DNA of 64,000 nucleotides from Acidobacteriota bacterium (GCA_016871015.1 VFZX01000001.1:1-64000), one strand, 5' to 3'. Counted from the stretch's first letter, positions 18,733 through 28,400 are shown. Program-made: numbers and translations. Notes: a model not told the origin generated them from the letters alone.

Positions 18733-18745
18733 CTCATCGTTTGAC

Positions 18746-18975
18746 ATGCTGCGCATTACACACGTCGAGACGATCGCGATCGGACGGCCACCTGGATTGG
18801 GCCAGGGTGGAGAAGGCGAATGTCTCCTCTCTCCGCTGAATATCCTTGCTGATGGCGGCGGTCAGGCGGGTGACTGCTTCGTGGGCCTGCGCGGCGGACC
18901 CGCGTACGCAGTGCTCGTACGGATTCACACCGACCCGGGATCGATGGGCTTGGAAGCGTGGGCGTGGGAAGCGGG
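18746..18975 (+). pseudogene. Mandelate racemase/enolase superfamily N-terminal fragment
   Basis: Reading from 18746 gives MLRITHVETIAI, then AYAVLVRIHTDPGSMGLEAW. This is the typical opening of mandelate racemase/muconate lactonising enzymes (MKIT.VET ... V.VHTDEG..GLGE). After about residue 75 the frame turns into an arginine- and serine-rich stretch with no family character, because the DNA there encodes a ceramidase fragment in another frame. The catalytic barrel is absent, so the fragment is non-functional. The exact break point, near 18960-18990, is an estimate. Confidence 0.5.
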
Positions 18976-19248
18976 GCGGCGGGCGAAACGCTGGTGGAGC
19001 TCGGTCGGCGGACCAAATCCGCATCGCCATTCGCGCAGACGCAGTTCCTCGGGTACTCAAACGGCTGCATCGGCTACATCCCGCCCGCGGAGTGCTATCC
19101 GGCGGAAGGCTGGTCGCCGCGGGAGACGTACCTGGTTCCGGACATGCTGTGCCAGTCCTACATGCTGCCGATGCACGTCGCGCCCGATGCCGGACAGATG
19201 GTCGTGGACCGTTGCACCGCCCTGCTCCAACGGACCGCCGGAGAGTGA
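18970..19248 (+). pseudogene. Ceramidase-like gene remnant, C-terminal end only
   Basis: In the +1 frame the sequence reads GETLVELGRRTKSASPF, then FLGYSNGCIGYIPPAECYP, and ends at 19248. This matches the C-terminal part of neutral-ceramidase-like proteins and resembles residues about 360-400 of the intact gene at 782-2056 (SPFTNTFFFGYTNGWLGYLP). All upstream catalytic motifs are missing. It is joined directly to an enolase-superfamily start, so the locus looks like the scar of a deletion that fused two genes out of frame. Confidence 0.65.
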
Positions 19249-19308
19249 AGCCGTCGCGGCAGGTCTGTTACCATCGGAGTTCACCCCGAAATCGAGGAGG
19301 CGCCAGAC

Positions 19309-21102
19309 ATGGACCGGACCCAACCGGCCGGCCGCGGTGACGAGGGAACGCTGATCGTACTCACCGCGCCCCTAACTGAAACCGTTGACCACGCGGGCTA
19401 CTTCATCCAGATGGCGATGGCATCGCTCCCCAAGCAGATGGAGAAGGTCATCACGCAAAAGTATCCCCGGTGGCGCGAGCTGGAGCGGAACTCCGACGGA
19501 TCGGCGCGCTACATGCCCGCTGGGATCCGGCTTCTGGAAGCTTCGCTGCTCCGCGAGTTCCGGCCGGACGACATTGTGTGCTGTTTCCCGGAGGACCTGT
19601 CCAAATTCATTGGGCCGCGGACACGGGTGGTGGGCGTGTCCACCCACAACCCACTTGGAGTGACCTTCGCCGCCGGCGTCTACGCGTCGATTTTCGGATC
19701 CTCCAAGGAGCCGATCAATTCACACTACGCACGCCAGCTCTTCGACGCGCTCAAGACCAGTCCGCACCGCGCCGGATTCAAGGTGATCGTCGGCGGATCG
19801 GGTGGCTGGCAGATCACCGAAACCAACCAGTTCGAGGAGCTGAGCGTCGACACCGTGGTGGATGGACGGAGCGAGTCCGACGACGTGACGAAGCTGTTCC
19901 GGTCGGCGATCGCCGGCGAGGAACTTCCCAAGTTCCTGCAGGTGACCCATCCGAAGAAGCGCGACGGGCTGATGACTCCGGACAAGCGCACCACTTTCGG
20001 CGTCGTTGAGATGACCACCGGATGCGGACGCCGTTGCAACTTCTGCGTGCCGGACCTGAATCCGCAGTTCGATTTCCCCAAAGACAGCATCATGAACGCC
20101 GTTCGCGCCAATGTGCGAGACGGCAATGACCAGATTTCGCTCGCCACCGAGGACATGTTCATCTGGGGCCAGATCGGGACGTCCACTCCGTTCTACTTCC
20201 CGAACCGCGAGGCTCTTGTGGACCTGTATCGCGAAGTGGTGGAAACACCCAGCGTCAAGAACCACATCCTGAGCCATTGCACGATGGCGCCTGCTGTCGT
20301 GGATCCTGGGTTGATCGAGCGGCTGTCCAAACTGCTGTTGGACAAGAGTCCGATCAAGCTGCCTTCGTTGAGCTCTCATCCGGAAGGGCGCGTGCTGTCG
20401 CCGCTGATTGGCATGGAGACCGCGTCGGTCCGCATGGCCAAGCAGATCATGCCGGGCAAGGGAGTTCCCTTCCCGATTGACGAGTGGCCGAGCGTCCTCA
20501 TTCAAGGCCTCACCGTACTCAACAAGAACAACTGGTTCCCGGTCGTCACGCTGATGATCGGAAATCCGGGCGAAACGGACGAGGACTCCAAGGCAACGCT
20601 CGACCTGCTGTACGAAGTGGAGCGGCGCGGGCTGTTCGCCTTCTTCGTCCCCTCGATCTTCACTCCGCTCCACGACACGCGCATGGAGAACAAGACGGGA
20701 GTCCAGGAGAGCCGCGAGATGTCGCCCCTCCAGTGGCAGATTATGATGAAGTGCTGGAAGATGAGCATGAAGCCGGCCCTGCGGAGCTGGTGGGGACCCA
20801 CGGCGTGGCGCTTCGGCGCGATCGGCGCATGGCTGTGGAAACTGCGCAAGGTGAACGGCCCGAACTTCACCTGGCCACTGTTGATGTTTGCGAGCGCGCT
20901 TCCTGAGAGTCTGATGGCGAAGATGGGCAAGGTGTACATCGGGCGTCCGCTCGAAGTCAAATCGCGCAAGCAACTGCTGTCCACCATCAAGCCGAACCAC
21001 TGGAGGCACCTTCGCGCGGACAACGGCGCTCTTCCCGACGGATGGACTGCTGAGAGCACCGAATCTCCGCTACGGGTGTTGTCCGCTTCCAGCCACACCT
21101 AA
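19309..21102 (+). CDS. B12-binding-domain radical SAM protein
   Basis: A 597-residue protein with a strong Shine-Dalgarno site (GAGGAGG at 19294-19300) placing the start at 19309. Residues about 65-205 resemble a cobalamin-binding Rossmann domain ([19 protein letters not shown]), although the DxHxxG histidine motif was not found. The radical SAM [4Fe-4S] motif is C239-GRR-C243-NF-C246, followed by the usual barrel strands ([12 protein letters not shown]). The C-terminal about 150 residues are Trp-rich and unassigned. Such enzymes carry out methylations or ring rearrangements; no substrate can be named. Its stop overlaps the aldehyde dehydrogenase start by 1 nt (TAATG), so the two are likely co-translated. 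Confidence 0.85.
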   Translation: MDRTQPAGRGDEGTLIVLTAPLTETVDHAGYFIQMAMASLPKQMEKVITQKYPRWRELERNSDGSARYMPAGIRLLEASLLREFRPDDIVCCFPEDLSKFIGPRTRVVGVSTHNPLGVTFAAGVYASIFGSSKEPINSHYARQLFDALKTSPHRAGFKVIVGGSGGWQITETNQFEELSVDTVVDGRSESDDVTKLFRSAIAGEELPKFLQVTHPKKRDGLMTPDKRTTFGVVEMTTGCGRRCNFCVPDLNPQFDFPKDSIMNAVRANVRDGNDQISLATEDMFIWGQIGTSTPFYFPNREALVDLYREVVETPSVKNHILSHCTMAPAVVDPGLIERLSKLLLDKSPIKLPSLSSHPEGRVLSPLIGMETASVRMAKQIMPGKGVPFPIDEWPSVLIQGLTVLNKNNWFPVVTLMIGNPGETDEDSKATLDLLYEVERRGLFAFFVPSIFTPLHDTRMENKTGVQESREMSPLQWQIMMKCWKMSMKPALRSWWGPTAWRFGAIGAWLWKLRKVNGPNFTWPLLMFASALPESLMAKMGKVYIGRPLEVKSRKQLLSTIKPNHWRHLRADNGALPDGWTAESTESPLRVLSASSHT

Positions 21103-22520
21103 TGACGATCCATCAGCAGCTCTACATCAACGGCGCGTGGCGGACTCCACTCTCGCCGGGGTTGATTGACGTGCTCTCGGCGTCGACCGAAGACGTAATC
21201 GGCCGGATCCCGGAGAGTTCGCCCGCCGATGTCGACCAGGCCGCCGAAGCGGCGCGGCAGGCGTTCGAAGGTCCATGGGGTGAAACCACGGCGGCCGAGC
21301 GCGCGGACTGGATTGAGAAACTCGCAGGCGCTCTCAAGGATCGTCTGAAGACTGTTGCGCTAACGATCGCCGAAGAGGTCGGCACGCCCATCACGATGTC
21401 CGCGAGTATCCAGGCAGGACTTCCGGTGATGGTCACCGATTCTTATGCCAAGCTGATCCGGGAGGCGAAGCTCGAAGAAGAGATCGGGAATTCGCTCATC
21501 GTCCGCGAGCCCGTGGGCGTGGTGGGCGCGATCACGCCGTGGAACTATCCACTGCACCAGATCATGGCGAAGGTGGCGCCCGCGCTGGCGGCGGGTTGCA
21601 CAGTAGTGTTGAAGCCGAGTGAAGTGGCGCCGATGAATGCGTTCCTTCTCGCCGAGGCGTGCGAGTCCATCGGACTGCCCGCTGGTGTGTTCAACATCGT
21701 CTCCGGCTACGGACCGGTGGTGGGCGAGGCCATCGCCACGCATCCGCTGGTCGACATGGTGAGCTTCACTGGCTCGCTGCGCGCCGGACGCCGCGTGATG
21801 GCGTTGGCCGCGGACACCATCAAGCGCGTGACTCTTGAGCTCGGCGGCAAGTCCGCCAACGTGATCCTCGACGACGCGCCTCTTGACAAGGCGGTCTCAG
21901 TGGGCGTGAAGAATGCGATGCTCAACTCCGGCCAGACCTGTTCGGCTTGGACCCGCATGATCGTGCCGCGCTCCCGGCAGGACGAAGCCGTCGAAATTGC
22001 GCGCCAGACCATCGCCGGATTGAAGGTGGGAGATCCGCTGGATCCGTCCACCAAGCTCGGACCTCTGGTTTCCGCCGCTCAGCGTGCCCGCGTGGAAGGC
22101 TACATCGCCGCCGGGAAGTCCGAGGGTGCGCGGCTGGTTGCCGGTGGCGGACGGCCCGCGGGACTCGATCGCGGATACTTTGTCGAGCCCTCGGTGTTCG
22201 CCGATGTCCAGGCCAAAATGACCATCGCGCAGGAAGAGATCTTCGGACCTATACTTTCGATCCTGCCCTACGACACCGAGCAGGAAGCCATCGCCATCGC
22301 CAACGACAGTATCTACGGGCTCGCAGGCGGTGTGTGGTCGGCTGATGCCGAACGCGCGCTCCGGGTTGCGCGCAAGATCAGAACGGGCCAGGTGGACATC
22401 AACGGCGGGCGTTTCAACGCGCTCGCGCCGTTTGGCGGATACAAGCAGTCCGGCACGGGACGGGAGCTGGGCCGGTTCGGACTCGAAGAATACCTTCAAG
22501 TGAAGTCGATCGCCCGGTAG
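21102..22520 (+). CDS. NAD(P)-dependent aldehyde dehydrogenase
   Basis: A 472-residue enzyme of the ALDH superfamily with all core residues: Asn148 in ITPWNYP, Glu246 in TLELGGKS, and the nucleophile Cys280 in NSGQTCSAW. The phosphate-loop region KPSEVAP and the QEEIFGPIL element are also present. It oxidises an aldehyde to a carboxylic acid in the cytoplasm. It starts inside the stop of the radical SAM gene. A zinc alcohol dehydrogenase follows 12 bp downstream, suggesting a stepwise alcohol-to-aldehyde-to-acid oxidation, possibly of a sugar or polyol. The specific substrate is unknown. Confidence 0.93.
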   Translation: MTIHQQLYINGAWRTPLSPGLIDVLSASTEDVIGRIPESSPADVDQAAEAARQAFEGPWGETTAAERADWIEKLAGALKDRLKTVALTIAEEVGTPITMSASIQAGLPVMVTDSYAKLIREAKLEEEIGNSLIVREPVGVVGAITPWNYPLHQIMAKVAPALAAGCTVVLKPSEVAPMNAFLLAEACESIGLPAGVFNIVSGYGPVVGEAIATHPLVDMVSFTGSLRAGRRVMALAADTIKRVTLELGGKSANVILDDAPLDKAVSVGVKNAMLNSGQTCSAWTRMIVPRSRQDEAVEIARQTIAGLKVGDPLDPSTKLGPLVSAAQRARVEGYIAAGKSEGARLVAGGGRPAGLDRGYFVEPSVFADVQAKMTIAQEEIFGPILSILPYDTEQEAIAIANDSIYGLAGGVWSADAERALRVARKIRTGQVDINGGRFNALAPFGGYKQSGTGRELGRFGLEEYLQVKSIAR

Positions 22521-22532
22521 AACGGATTTCGC

Positions 22533-23528
22533 ATGCGAACCATTGTTCTTGAGCAGCCAGGACGCTTTGTCCTGACCGATACTCCAGCGCCGCCGGCGCC
22601 AGGCCCCGGCGAAGTCGCGATCAACATCCGCAGCGTCGGCATCTGCGGCACGGATCTGCATGCCTACCGCGGCAAGCAGCCGTTCTTCAGCTATCCGCGG
22701 ATTCTGGGGCACGAGTTGGGAGTGGAAGTCGCCGCGGTGGGTGACGGGGTGTCCAACGTGGCGCCTGGTGATCTGTGCGCCGTTAATCCGTATCTCAACT
22801 GCGGCCAGTGCGGACCCTGCCGGCGTGGAAAGACGAACTGCTGCGAGAAGCTGCGCGTGCTGGGGGTTCACGTGGATGGAGGCATGCGGGAGCAGATCAT
22901 TGTACCCGCGACGCATGTATATCCCAGCCAGACGCTGACGCTGCGGCAACTGGCGCTGGTGGAAACGCTGGGCATTGGCGCGCATGCGGTGAATCGCGCG
23001 GCGGTGCAGGCGGGCGAGCGGGCGCTGGTGATCGGCGCGGGTCCGATCGGATTGTCGGTACTCGAGTTCCTGCGGCTGGAAGGGGCTGACCTTGGGCTCC
23101 TGGAAATCAGCGAGCCGCGGCGCCGTTTCGCCGAGTCCTGCTTTCCGGGGATCCGGTGCTATCCGGCGTTCGAACAGGCGCAGGCCGAAGCGGAGCCGGC
23201 TGTGGTGTTCGATTGCACGGGGAATCCGGCGTCGATGCACGCGGCGTTCAAGCTGCCAGTGAACGGATCGCGACTCGTGTTCGTGGGGCTGTTCGTGGGC
23301 GACGTCACGTTCCACGACCCGGACTTCCATCGCAAGGAGCTGACACTCCTGGCGAGCCGCAACGGGACACCGGCGGAGCACCGGAGGATTGTCGGGTTGC
23401 TCGAGTCCGGACGCATTGACACGTCACCGTGGATCTCTGAGACCGCACCCGCAAGTGAAATTATCGAGCGGTTCCCGCGCTGGCTGGATCCGGCTGCCGG
23501 AGTCGTCAAAGCAGTCATCGAATTTTAG
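22533..23528 (+). CDS. Zinc-dependent alcohol/polyol dehydrogenase (MDR)
   Basis: A 331-residue medium-chain dehydrogenase. Catalytic zinc ligands are Cys38, His60 and Glu61 (GICGTDLHAY, ILGHELG). A structural zinc lobe is present with Cys90, 93, 96 and 104. The Rossmann motif is ALVIGAGPIGLS. The overall pattern is closest to sorbitol/threonine-type dehydrogenases. It lies between an aldehyde dehydrogenase and an SDR with gaps of 12 bp each, so an operon is likely. No clear Shine-Dalgarno precedes the ATG; translation may depend on coupling. Confidence 0.92.
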   Translation: MRTIVLEQPGRFVLTDTPAPPAPGPGEVAINIRSVGICGTDLHAYRGKQPFFSYPRILGHELGVEVAAVGDGVSNVAPGDLCAVNPYLNCGQCGPCRRGKTNCCEKLRVLGVHVDGGMREQIIVPATHVYPSQTLTLRQLALVETLGIGAHAVNRAAVQAGERALVIGAGPIGLSVLEFLRLEGADLGLLEISEPRRRFAESCFPGIRCYPAFEQAQAEAEPAVVFDCTGNPASMHAAFKLPVNGSRLVFVGLFVGDVTFHDPDFHRKELTLLASRNGTPAEHRRIVGLLESGRIDTSPWISETAPASEIIERFPRWLDPAAGVVKAVIEF

Positions 23529-23540
23529 GAGCTTTTCTTC

Positions 23541-24323
23541 ATGTCGAATGTTCGGAACTTTACCGATCTCACCGGCCGCGTCGCGGTGGTCGTGGGCGGA
23601 ACATCAGGACTTGGGCGCGTGATGGCCATCGGAATGGCGCAGGCGGGAGCCGATGTGGTCGTGACCGGACGGCGCGACAGCCTGGTCAACGAAGTCGCGG
23701 GTGAGATCGAAGCAGCGGGACGCCAGACGCTGCGGCAGACGGCTGATGTGCTCGACCGCGCTTCGCTCGACAGCCTGCGTGATTCCGTTTTGGCCAAGTT
23801 CGGCCATATTGACGTGCTGCTGAACGCCGCCGGACGCACCGTGCGCAAGCCGACGGTGGACCAGTCCGTCGACGAGTTCAAGTCCATCATGGACACCAAC
23901 CTCACGGGCACGTTGATATCCTGTCAGTGCTTCTATCCGGCACTGGTGGCGAGCGGGCGCGGGCGCGTGATCAACATCGCTTCGTTGAGTTCATTCGTGA
24001 GCTTGAAGGAAGTGGCAGCGTACGCGGCTTCGAAGTCTGGCGTGCTGTCGCTCACCAAGTCGCTCGCGATTGAATGGGCGCCCAAGGGAGTGAACGTGAA
24101 CGCCATTGCGCCAGGCGTCTACCGGACCGAGCTCAACGCCGCACTACTTGACGGCACGGATCGCGGACGCGAGTTTCTGCTGCGGACTCCGATGAAGCGC
24201 TTCGGCAAGCCCGACGAATTGATTGGCGCTGCGGTGCTGCTTGCCTCCGACGCCGCCAGCTTCATCACCGGCGAGTGCATCACGGTGGATGGCGGCTTCC
24301 TCTGTTCTGGTGTAAACTCATAG
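23541..24323 (+). CDS. Short-chain dehydrogenase/reductase
   Basis: A 260-residue classical SDR with the cofactor motif GGTSGLG (residues 19-25; GG replaces the usual TG), the NAG-like motif NAAG (95-98), Ser148, and the catalytic pair Tyr161-Lys165 (YAASK). The C-terminal FITGECITVDGGF is typical of the 3-oxoacyl-ACP reductase/gluconate 5-dehydrogenase group. AGGAG sits before the start. It closes the dehydrogenase trio and probably works in the same sugar or polyol oxidation route, which is inferred from position only. Confidence 0.93.
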   Translation: MSNVRNFTDLTGRVAVVVGGTSGLGRVMAIGMAQAGADVVVTGRRDSLVNEVAGEIEAAGRQTLRQTADVLDRASLDSLRDSVLAKFGHIDVLLNAAGRTVRKPTVDQSVDEFKSIMDTNLTGTLISCQCFYPALVASGRGRVINIASLSSFVSLKEVAAYAASKSGVLSLTKSLAIEWAPKGVNVNAIAPGVYRTELNAALLDGTDRGREFLLRTPMKRFGKPDELIGAAVLLASDAASFITGECITVDGGFLCSGVNS

Positions 24324-24329
24324 CGGCTC

Positions 24330-24623
24330 ATGATTTTGATCGCGGTCCTGCTCGCGCTCGTCAACGCTGGCTGCTTCGCCGGGTGTCTGGCAGCGTCGTG
24401 CCAGCCGCCGGATGAGCCTCCGTGCCATTCGAGCGACACCAAGGCAGAGGTCTGTTCGCACTCGATCGCCGCTTCGCAGGTTGAGCAACCCCACTACAGT
24501 CCGTCTGCTGCACTGATCCCGGCCGTGGCGAAGGTGACGCTGTCACACCAGGCCGTTGTCCGGCCTGTGTGGTTTCCCCGCGCCCAACCGCCCCCATCAA
24601 TCCCCGCCGTTCTGAGAATCTGA
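24330..24623 (+). CDS. Small Cys-rich exported protein of a copper cluster
   Basis: A 97-residue protein: a hydrophobic export signal (MILIAVLLALVNAGC), then a short mature part with several Cys and His residues (CLAASCQ, PPCHSS, VCSHS) and the end SIPAVLRI. The Cys/His content and the position directly before a multicopper oxidase and a TolC-like channel suggest a periplasmic copper-binding or sensing role; this is inference from context. Proteins with the same layout and ending occur next to copper genes in other acidobacteria, as recalled and not searched. Cys14 or Cys18 could be lipidated, but no clean lipobox is present. Confidence 0.6.
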   Translation: MILIAVLLALVNAGCFAGCLAASCQPPDEPPCHSSDTKAEVCSHSIAASQVEQPHYSPSAALIPAVAKVTLSHQAVVRPVWFPRAQPPPSIPAVLRI

Positions 24624-24674
24624 TTCACGCTCCGAATCCGTTCCGCTGGATTTCATCACAAGGAGTGTGTCTTC

Positions 24675-26084
24675 ATGAATCATCGAAGAGGATTCTTCGC
24701 CCGGATCGCATCGTTGGGCGCGGCGTTTAGCGCCGGTTCCAGTGCGCAGCAGGCCGATCCCCATGCGCATCACAAGCACGCGGCAAACCTTCCTGTCGAG
24801 ACGCCGGATCTGCCGAAACTGCCACACAAGCTGGTGGATGGCGTGAAGGAGTTTCACCTCATCGCCGAGGTGGTGCGGACTGAGTTCCTGCCCGGCCGCG
24901 TGGTGGACGCGTGGGGATTCAACGGCAGCGTGCCGGGTCCAACGATCGAAGTGAACGAAGGCGACCGGGTCCGCGTGATCTTCGAGAACAAGCTTCCGGA
25001 GATGACGGCGGTGCATTGGCATGGATTCGAGGTCCCGATGGAGATGGATGGGAGCGTGGGACTCGGCCAGGATCCGGTTCCGCCGAGTGGCAAGTTCATC
25101 TACGAGTTCACGCTCAACCAGCACGGCACGTTCTTCTATCACTCCCATTTCGCGATGCAGGAAATGATGGGCATGATCGGTCTGTTCATCATGCATCCGA
25201 AACAGCCGTACACACCGCGTGTTGACAAAGACTTCGGACTCATCCTCCAGGGCTGGGCGCTGCTACCCAACAATACCGTGCCGAACACCCTGTCGATGGA
25301 GTTCAACTGGCTCACGTTCAACGGCAAGGCGGGTCCCGACTGCACTCCCCTGATCGTCAAGCAGGGAGAACGCGTGCGGATCCGGCTGGTGAACCTGAGC
25401 ATGGACCATCATCCGATTCACATGCACGGAATGCAGTTCGTGATGACCGGCACTGAAGGTGGCCGCGTTCCGGAAGCGCTCTGGTATCCGCAGAACACGA
25501 TCATCGTGGGCGTTGCGCAGGCGCGGACCATCGAGTTCGAGGCCAAGTACACGGGCGACTGGATGCTGCACTGCCACCTGCCGCACCACATGATGAACCA
25601 GATGGTGTCGATGGTGGGTCCGGTGCACCACGGGGCGCATGGCATGCAGGCCGGAGGGAGCATGCCGGAAGGAATGGGCATGTTGCGCAAAGGCGGAGCG
25701 CTCTCTGAGGAACTCGGTCCTACGCTCGGCCGCGGAACAGGGCTTGCAGCCGACGCCGAGCGGGCCACGTCGCACGCGCATCAGCACGGCGGGGAGCCGC
25801 CCGCCGTCCCCGGATATCCGCAGGACATGTGGATGGTCGAGGACGAAAAGTACGCCTACAAGGCCGAGAACTTCGGGCTGCGCAAGGGATGGACCGGCGC
25901 CATGATGGGCATGATGACGCTCGTCCGCGTGCTGCCACCGGACAAGTACGAGCACATCATGAAACTGCGGGCGGAGCAGGCGGGCAAGCCCAGACCGAAG
26001 CCCGGCGCGCCCGCAACGGGACATGAGCATCACCATCACATGCAGCAGCCGGCCACGCCCGCTCCGAAGGCGAAACAGCCATGA
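24675..26084 (+). CDS. Two-domain multicopper oxidase with His/Met-rich tail
   Basis: A 469-residue exported protein (RRGFF...GAAFSAGSSAQ, Tat-like) with AAGGAG before the start. Copper ligands are HWHG at 114-117, HSH at 156-158, HPIHMHG at 246-252 and HCHLPHHMMNQM at 299-310, which includes the type 1 Cys300. The first and second motif pairs lie only about 90 residues apart. This fits a two-domain (small-laccase-like) enzyme rather than the three-domain CueO/CopA type. Residues about 315-469 form a low-complexity His/Met-rich tail (HAHQHGG, HEHHHHMQQP) that probably binds Cu(I). It likely oxidises Cu(I) in the periplasm. Its stop overlaps the TolC-like gene by 4 nt. Confidence 0.92.
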   Translation: MNHRRGFFARIASLGAAFSAGSSAQQADPHAHHKHAANLPVETPDLPKLPHKLVDGVKEFHLIAEVVRTEFLPGRVVDAWGFNGSVPGPTIEVNEGDRVRVIFENKLPEMTAVHWHGFEVPMEMDGSVGLGQDPVPPSGKFIYEFTLNQHGTFFYHSHFAMQEMMGMIGLFIMHPKQPYTPRVDKDFGLILQGWALLPNNTVPNTLSMEFNWLTFNGKAGPDCTPLIVKQGERVRIRLVNLSMDHHPIHMHGMQFVMTGTEGGRVPEALWYPQNTIIVGVAQARTIEFEAKYTGDWMLHCHLPHHMMNQMVSMVGPVHHGAHGMQAGGSMPEGMGMLRKGGALSEELGPTLGRGTGLAADAERATSHAHQHGGEPPAVPGYPQDMWMVEDEKYAYKAENFGLRKGWTGAMMGMMTLVRVLPPDKYEHIMKLRAEQAGKPRPKPGAPATGHEHHHHMQQPATPAPKAKQP

Positions 26085-27316
26085 AGCCCGCGCTCAGTCT
26101 CTTCTTGTGCAGCGGTCTCGCCGCCCAGGCGCCGGTGACGCTGGCGAGCCTTGAAAGCCTGGCGCTCAAAAACAATCCGTCGGTCGCCCAAGCCGAAGCC
26201 GCGGTCCGCGTGGCCGAAGGACGTGCGCGCCAGGCAGGCCTCTACCCCAATCCGGTTATGGGCGCCAATGGCGACGAGATCGCCGGTGGACCCATCATCC
26301 GCGGCGGCGAGATCGGCGGATTCTTCGAGCAGCGTATTGTCACCGGTGGGAAGCTGCGTCTCAGTCGTCAGGCCGCCGAGCGTGAAACCGCGGAGGCCGT
26401 CCAGCATGCCGCGCGGGAGAAGCTGCGCGTGACCAACACGGTCCGCATGCTGTTCTACCAGGCGCTCGGAGAGCAGAACCTGATCGGGATCCGGACGCAG
26501 GCACTCGACCTGGCCAACGAAGCCGCGTGGATCACCGCGCAACTCGCCAACACCGGTCAAGCCGACCGCACCGACCAGCTTGGCGCGGGGATCGATGTCC
26601 AGCGAGCTGAGATCGCGCTCATCCAGATGCGGAACGCCCGGGAGCGGACCTGGCGCCAGTTGGCGGCGGCGGTTAACGCGCCCTCGCTCAATCCTGGTCC
26701 TCTCGAGGGTGACCTTGAGACACTGCCGGTACTCAACATCGATCAGGCGCTTGAAAAGATCTACGCCGAAAATCCGGACGTGCGAGCCGCCGAAGTGAAC
26801 ACCACGCGCGCGGATCTACTGTTGCGGCGCGCCCAGCGCGAGCCGCTGCCGGACATCCAAGTACGCGGCGGAGTCCGCTACAATCGCGAGCTGCTCGAGA
26901 TCGGACCTCTCGGCGGACGCCGTCCGGTGGGCAGGGAAGGCTTCTTCGATATCGGCGTCGAGATTCCGGTCTTCAACCGCAACCAGGGAAACATCGCCGC
27001 CGCCCGGGCGGAAGCGGAACGTGCGCGCCTCAGCGTCGTGCGGACCCGGCTGTCGTTACGGGCGCGGCTGGCCGAAGTCCATCGCGAATACTTGGATGCC
27101 TCAGCCGCCACTGCCCGGTACAAGGAAAAGATGATTCCGCTGGCCACGCAGTCCGTGGATCTGTTGACCAAAAACTATCAACAGATGGCCGCTGCCTATC
27201 CCCAGGTGCTCGTGGCCCGGCGGAACCTGCTTCAGTTGCGCGAAGAGTACGTGATGGCGCTGGTGCAGGCGTGGCAGCGGGCCGTCGAAGTTCAAGGGCT
27301 TTTGGTGATACCCTGA
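26081..27316 (+). CDS. TolC/CusC-like outer membrane efflux protein
   Basis: A 411-residue outer-membrane channel subunit with a short signal (MKPALSLFLCSGLAAQA). Heptad-rich helical stretches recur twice (about 30-210 and 240-390), the usual two-repeat OEP layout; family phrases include NPSVAQAEAAVR and RAQREPLPDIQVRGG. The start overlaps the multicopper oxidase stop by 4 nt (ATGA), so it is co-translated with a copper oxidase. An RND pump (CusA) and its adaptor (CusB) are not in the window, so the partner pump must be elsewhere. Confidence 0.9.
   Translation: MKPALSLFLCSGLAAQAPVTLASLESLALKNNPSVAQAEAAVRVAEGRARQAGLYPNPVMGANGDEIAGGPIIRGGEIGGFFEQRIVTGGKLRLSRQAAERETAEAVQHAAREKLRVTNTVRMLFYQALGEQNLIGIRTQALDLANEAAWITAQLANTGQADRTDQLGAGIDVQRAEIALIQMRNARERTWRQLAAAVNAPSLNPGPLEGDLETLPVLNIDQALEKIYAENPDVRAAEVNTTRADLLLRRAQREPLPDIQVRGGVRYNRELLEIGPLGGRRPVGREGFFDIGVEIPVFNRNQGNIAAARAEAERARLSVVRTRLSLRARLAEVHREYLDASAATARYKEKMIPLATQSVDLLTKNYQQMAAAYPQVLVARRNLLQLREEYVMALVQAWQRAVEVQGLLVIP
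27306..27314 (+). promoter_or_regulatory. Extended -10 element (TGATACCCT)
   Basis: TGnTACCCT spans the end of the TolC-like gene and lies 15 nt before the ATG at 27330. The leader would be only about 8 nt. It could give the CBM9/PKD gene its own transcription start. Confidence 0.3.
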
Positions 27317-27329
27317 CGGGCGGACCCGC

Positions 27330-28400
27330 ATGCGAACCGCGATCCTTGCAGCCCTGCTGCCCATCACCGCCGCCGCGCTGGAGCGGCCCGGCGTCGAGTA
27401 CAAGATCTTCCAGTTCCCGGCGAATCAGATTCCACGTGTCGACGGGGATCCGTCGGACTGGGCGATGGTCCCGGCCGCCTATTCGATCGGCATGGATCAA
27501 TTGAAGGAAACGCAGAAGGGCTTGGGCACGCGCTACGATCCCAAGGATCTCGACGTCAGCGTCAAGGTCGGCTGGGTGAAGGGACTCAACCGCCTGTACT
27601 TTCTCTATGAGGCGTACGACAACTACTGGGACTTCCGCCTCGCCAACCGCCACAACGACATCTTTGAAGTGGTTGTCGACGGCGACCTCTCGGGCGGGCC
27701 GCTGATCTCCACGATGCATCCCCACCCGGGCATCGACAAGGGCGACGCGTTCTTTGGATTCCACGGGGTCCACGCGCAGAACTACCACATCTTCACGCCC
27801 GCGCCCGATCGCGATTGGGCGTTCGCCTGGGGATGCCAGCCCTGGATCAAGGAGCTTCCGTACGCCAACGCCGCCTACCGGTACAACTTCAACCACGGGG
27901 AGAGCGGCAAGCTGGTGCTCGAATTCTGGATCACGCCGTTTGACTACGCGCCGTTTGAAGGACCGGAACGGGCCGTCGAATCCAAGCTTGTAGAGAACAA
28001 GATCATCGGACTCTCGTGGGCTGTCCTTGACTACGACGATGTGAACAACCCCGACCTGCGCGGATTCTGGAATCTCTCCCATAAGACCACGATGTACGGC
28101 AACGCGTCGGACCTGGTGGCGTTCCGGCTGATGCCACTGGAGCGCAACCTGCGCAAGCCGGTGGAGGCCAACTGGAGCTTCCGGATTGTCGATCTGCACC
28201 GGCGGATCGTCGCGTTCCACGATGAGTCGCTGGGGACGGTGAAGAGCTGGAAGTGGGACTTCGGCGATGGCGCCACGTCCACCGAGCAGCATCCGATCCA
28301 CACGTATCAAAAGGGCGGCGAGTACGTGGTGACGCTTTACGCCGAGGGGCCAGAGGGCAAATCCAAACGGACCAAGATTCGCGACGTGAGCGTGCGGTAA
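27330..28400 (+). CDS. Secreted protein with CBM9-like domain and C-terminal PKD domain
   Basis: A 356-residue protein with a signal peptide (first 16 residues, ending TAAA). Residues about 35-250 resemble a carbohydrate-binding CBM9-like domain (RVDGDPSDW, FEVVVDGDLSGG). Residues about 270-356 are a clear PKD domain (SWKWDFGDGATSTEQHP, HTYQKGGEYVVTLYAEG). No catalytic domain is evident. It may bind polysaccharide at the cell surface or in the periplasm. The gap to the TolC-like gene is 13 bp, but a metal role is not suggested by its sequence. Confidence 0.75.
   Translation: MRTAILAALLPITAAALERPGVEYKIFQFPANQIPRVDGDPSDWAMVPAAYSIGMDQLKETQKGLGTRYDPKDLDVSVKVGWVKGLNRLYFLYEAYDNYWDFRLANRHNDIFEVVVDGDLSGGPLISTMHPHPGIDKGDAFFGFHGVHAQNYHIFTPAPDRDWAFAWGCQPWIKELPYANAAYRYNFNHGESGKLVLEFWITPFDYAPFEGPERAVESKLVENKIIGLSWAVLDYDDVNNPDLRGFWNLSHKTTMYGNASDLVAFRLMPLERNLRKPVEANWSFRIVDLHRRIVAFHDESLGTVKSWKWDFGDGATSTEQHPIHTYQKGGEYVVTLYAEGPEGKSKRTKIRDVSVR

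Noticed and set aside
18704-19354. 216-codon plus-strand frame treated as one gene
   Set aside because: Only the first part resembles the enolase superfamily; the rest overlaps a ceramidase remnant in another frame and the start of the radical SAM gene.
19720-21009. 429-codon minus-strand frame opposite the radical SAM gene
   Set aside because: Caused by high GC at third positions; no recognisable domain, while the plus strand has the CxxxCxxC motif.
21897-23381. 494-codon minus-strand frame across ALDH and ADH
   Set aside because: Spans two well-supported plus-strand genes and shows no domain.
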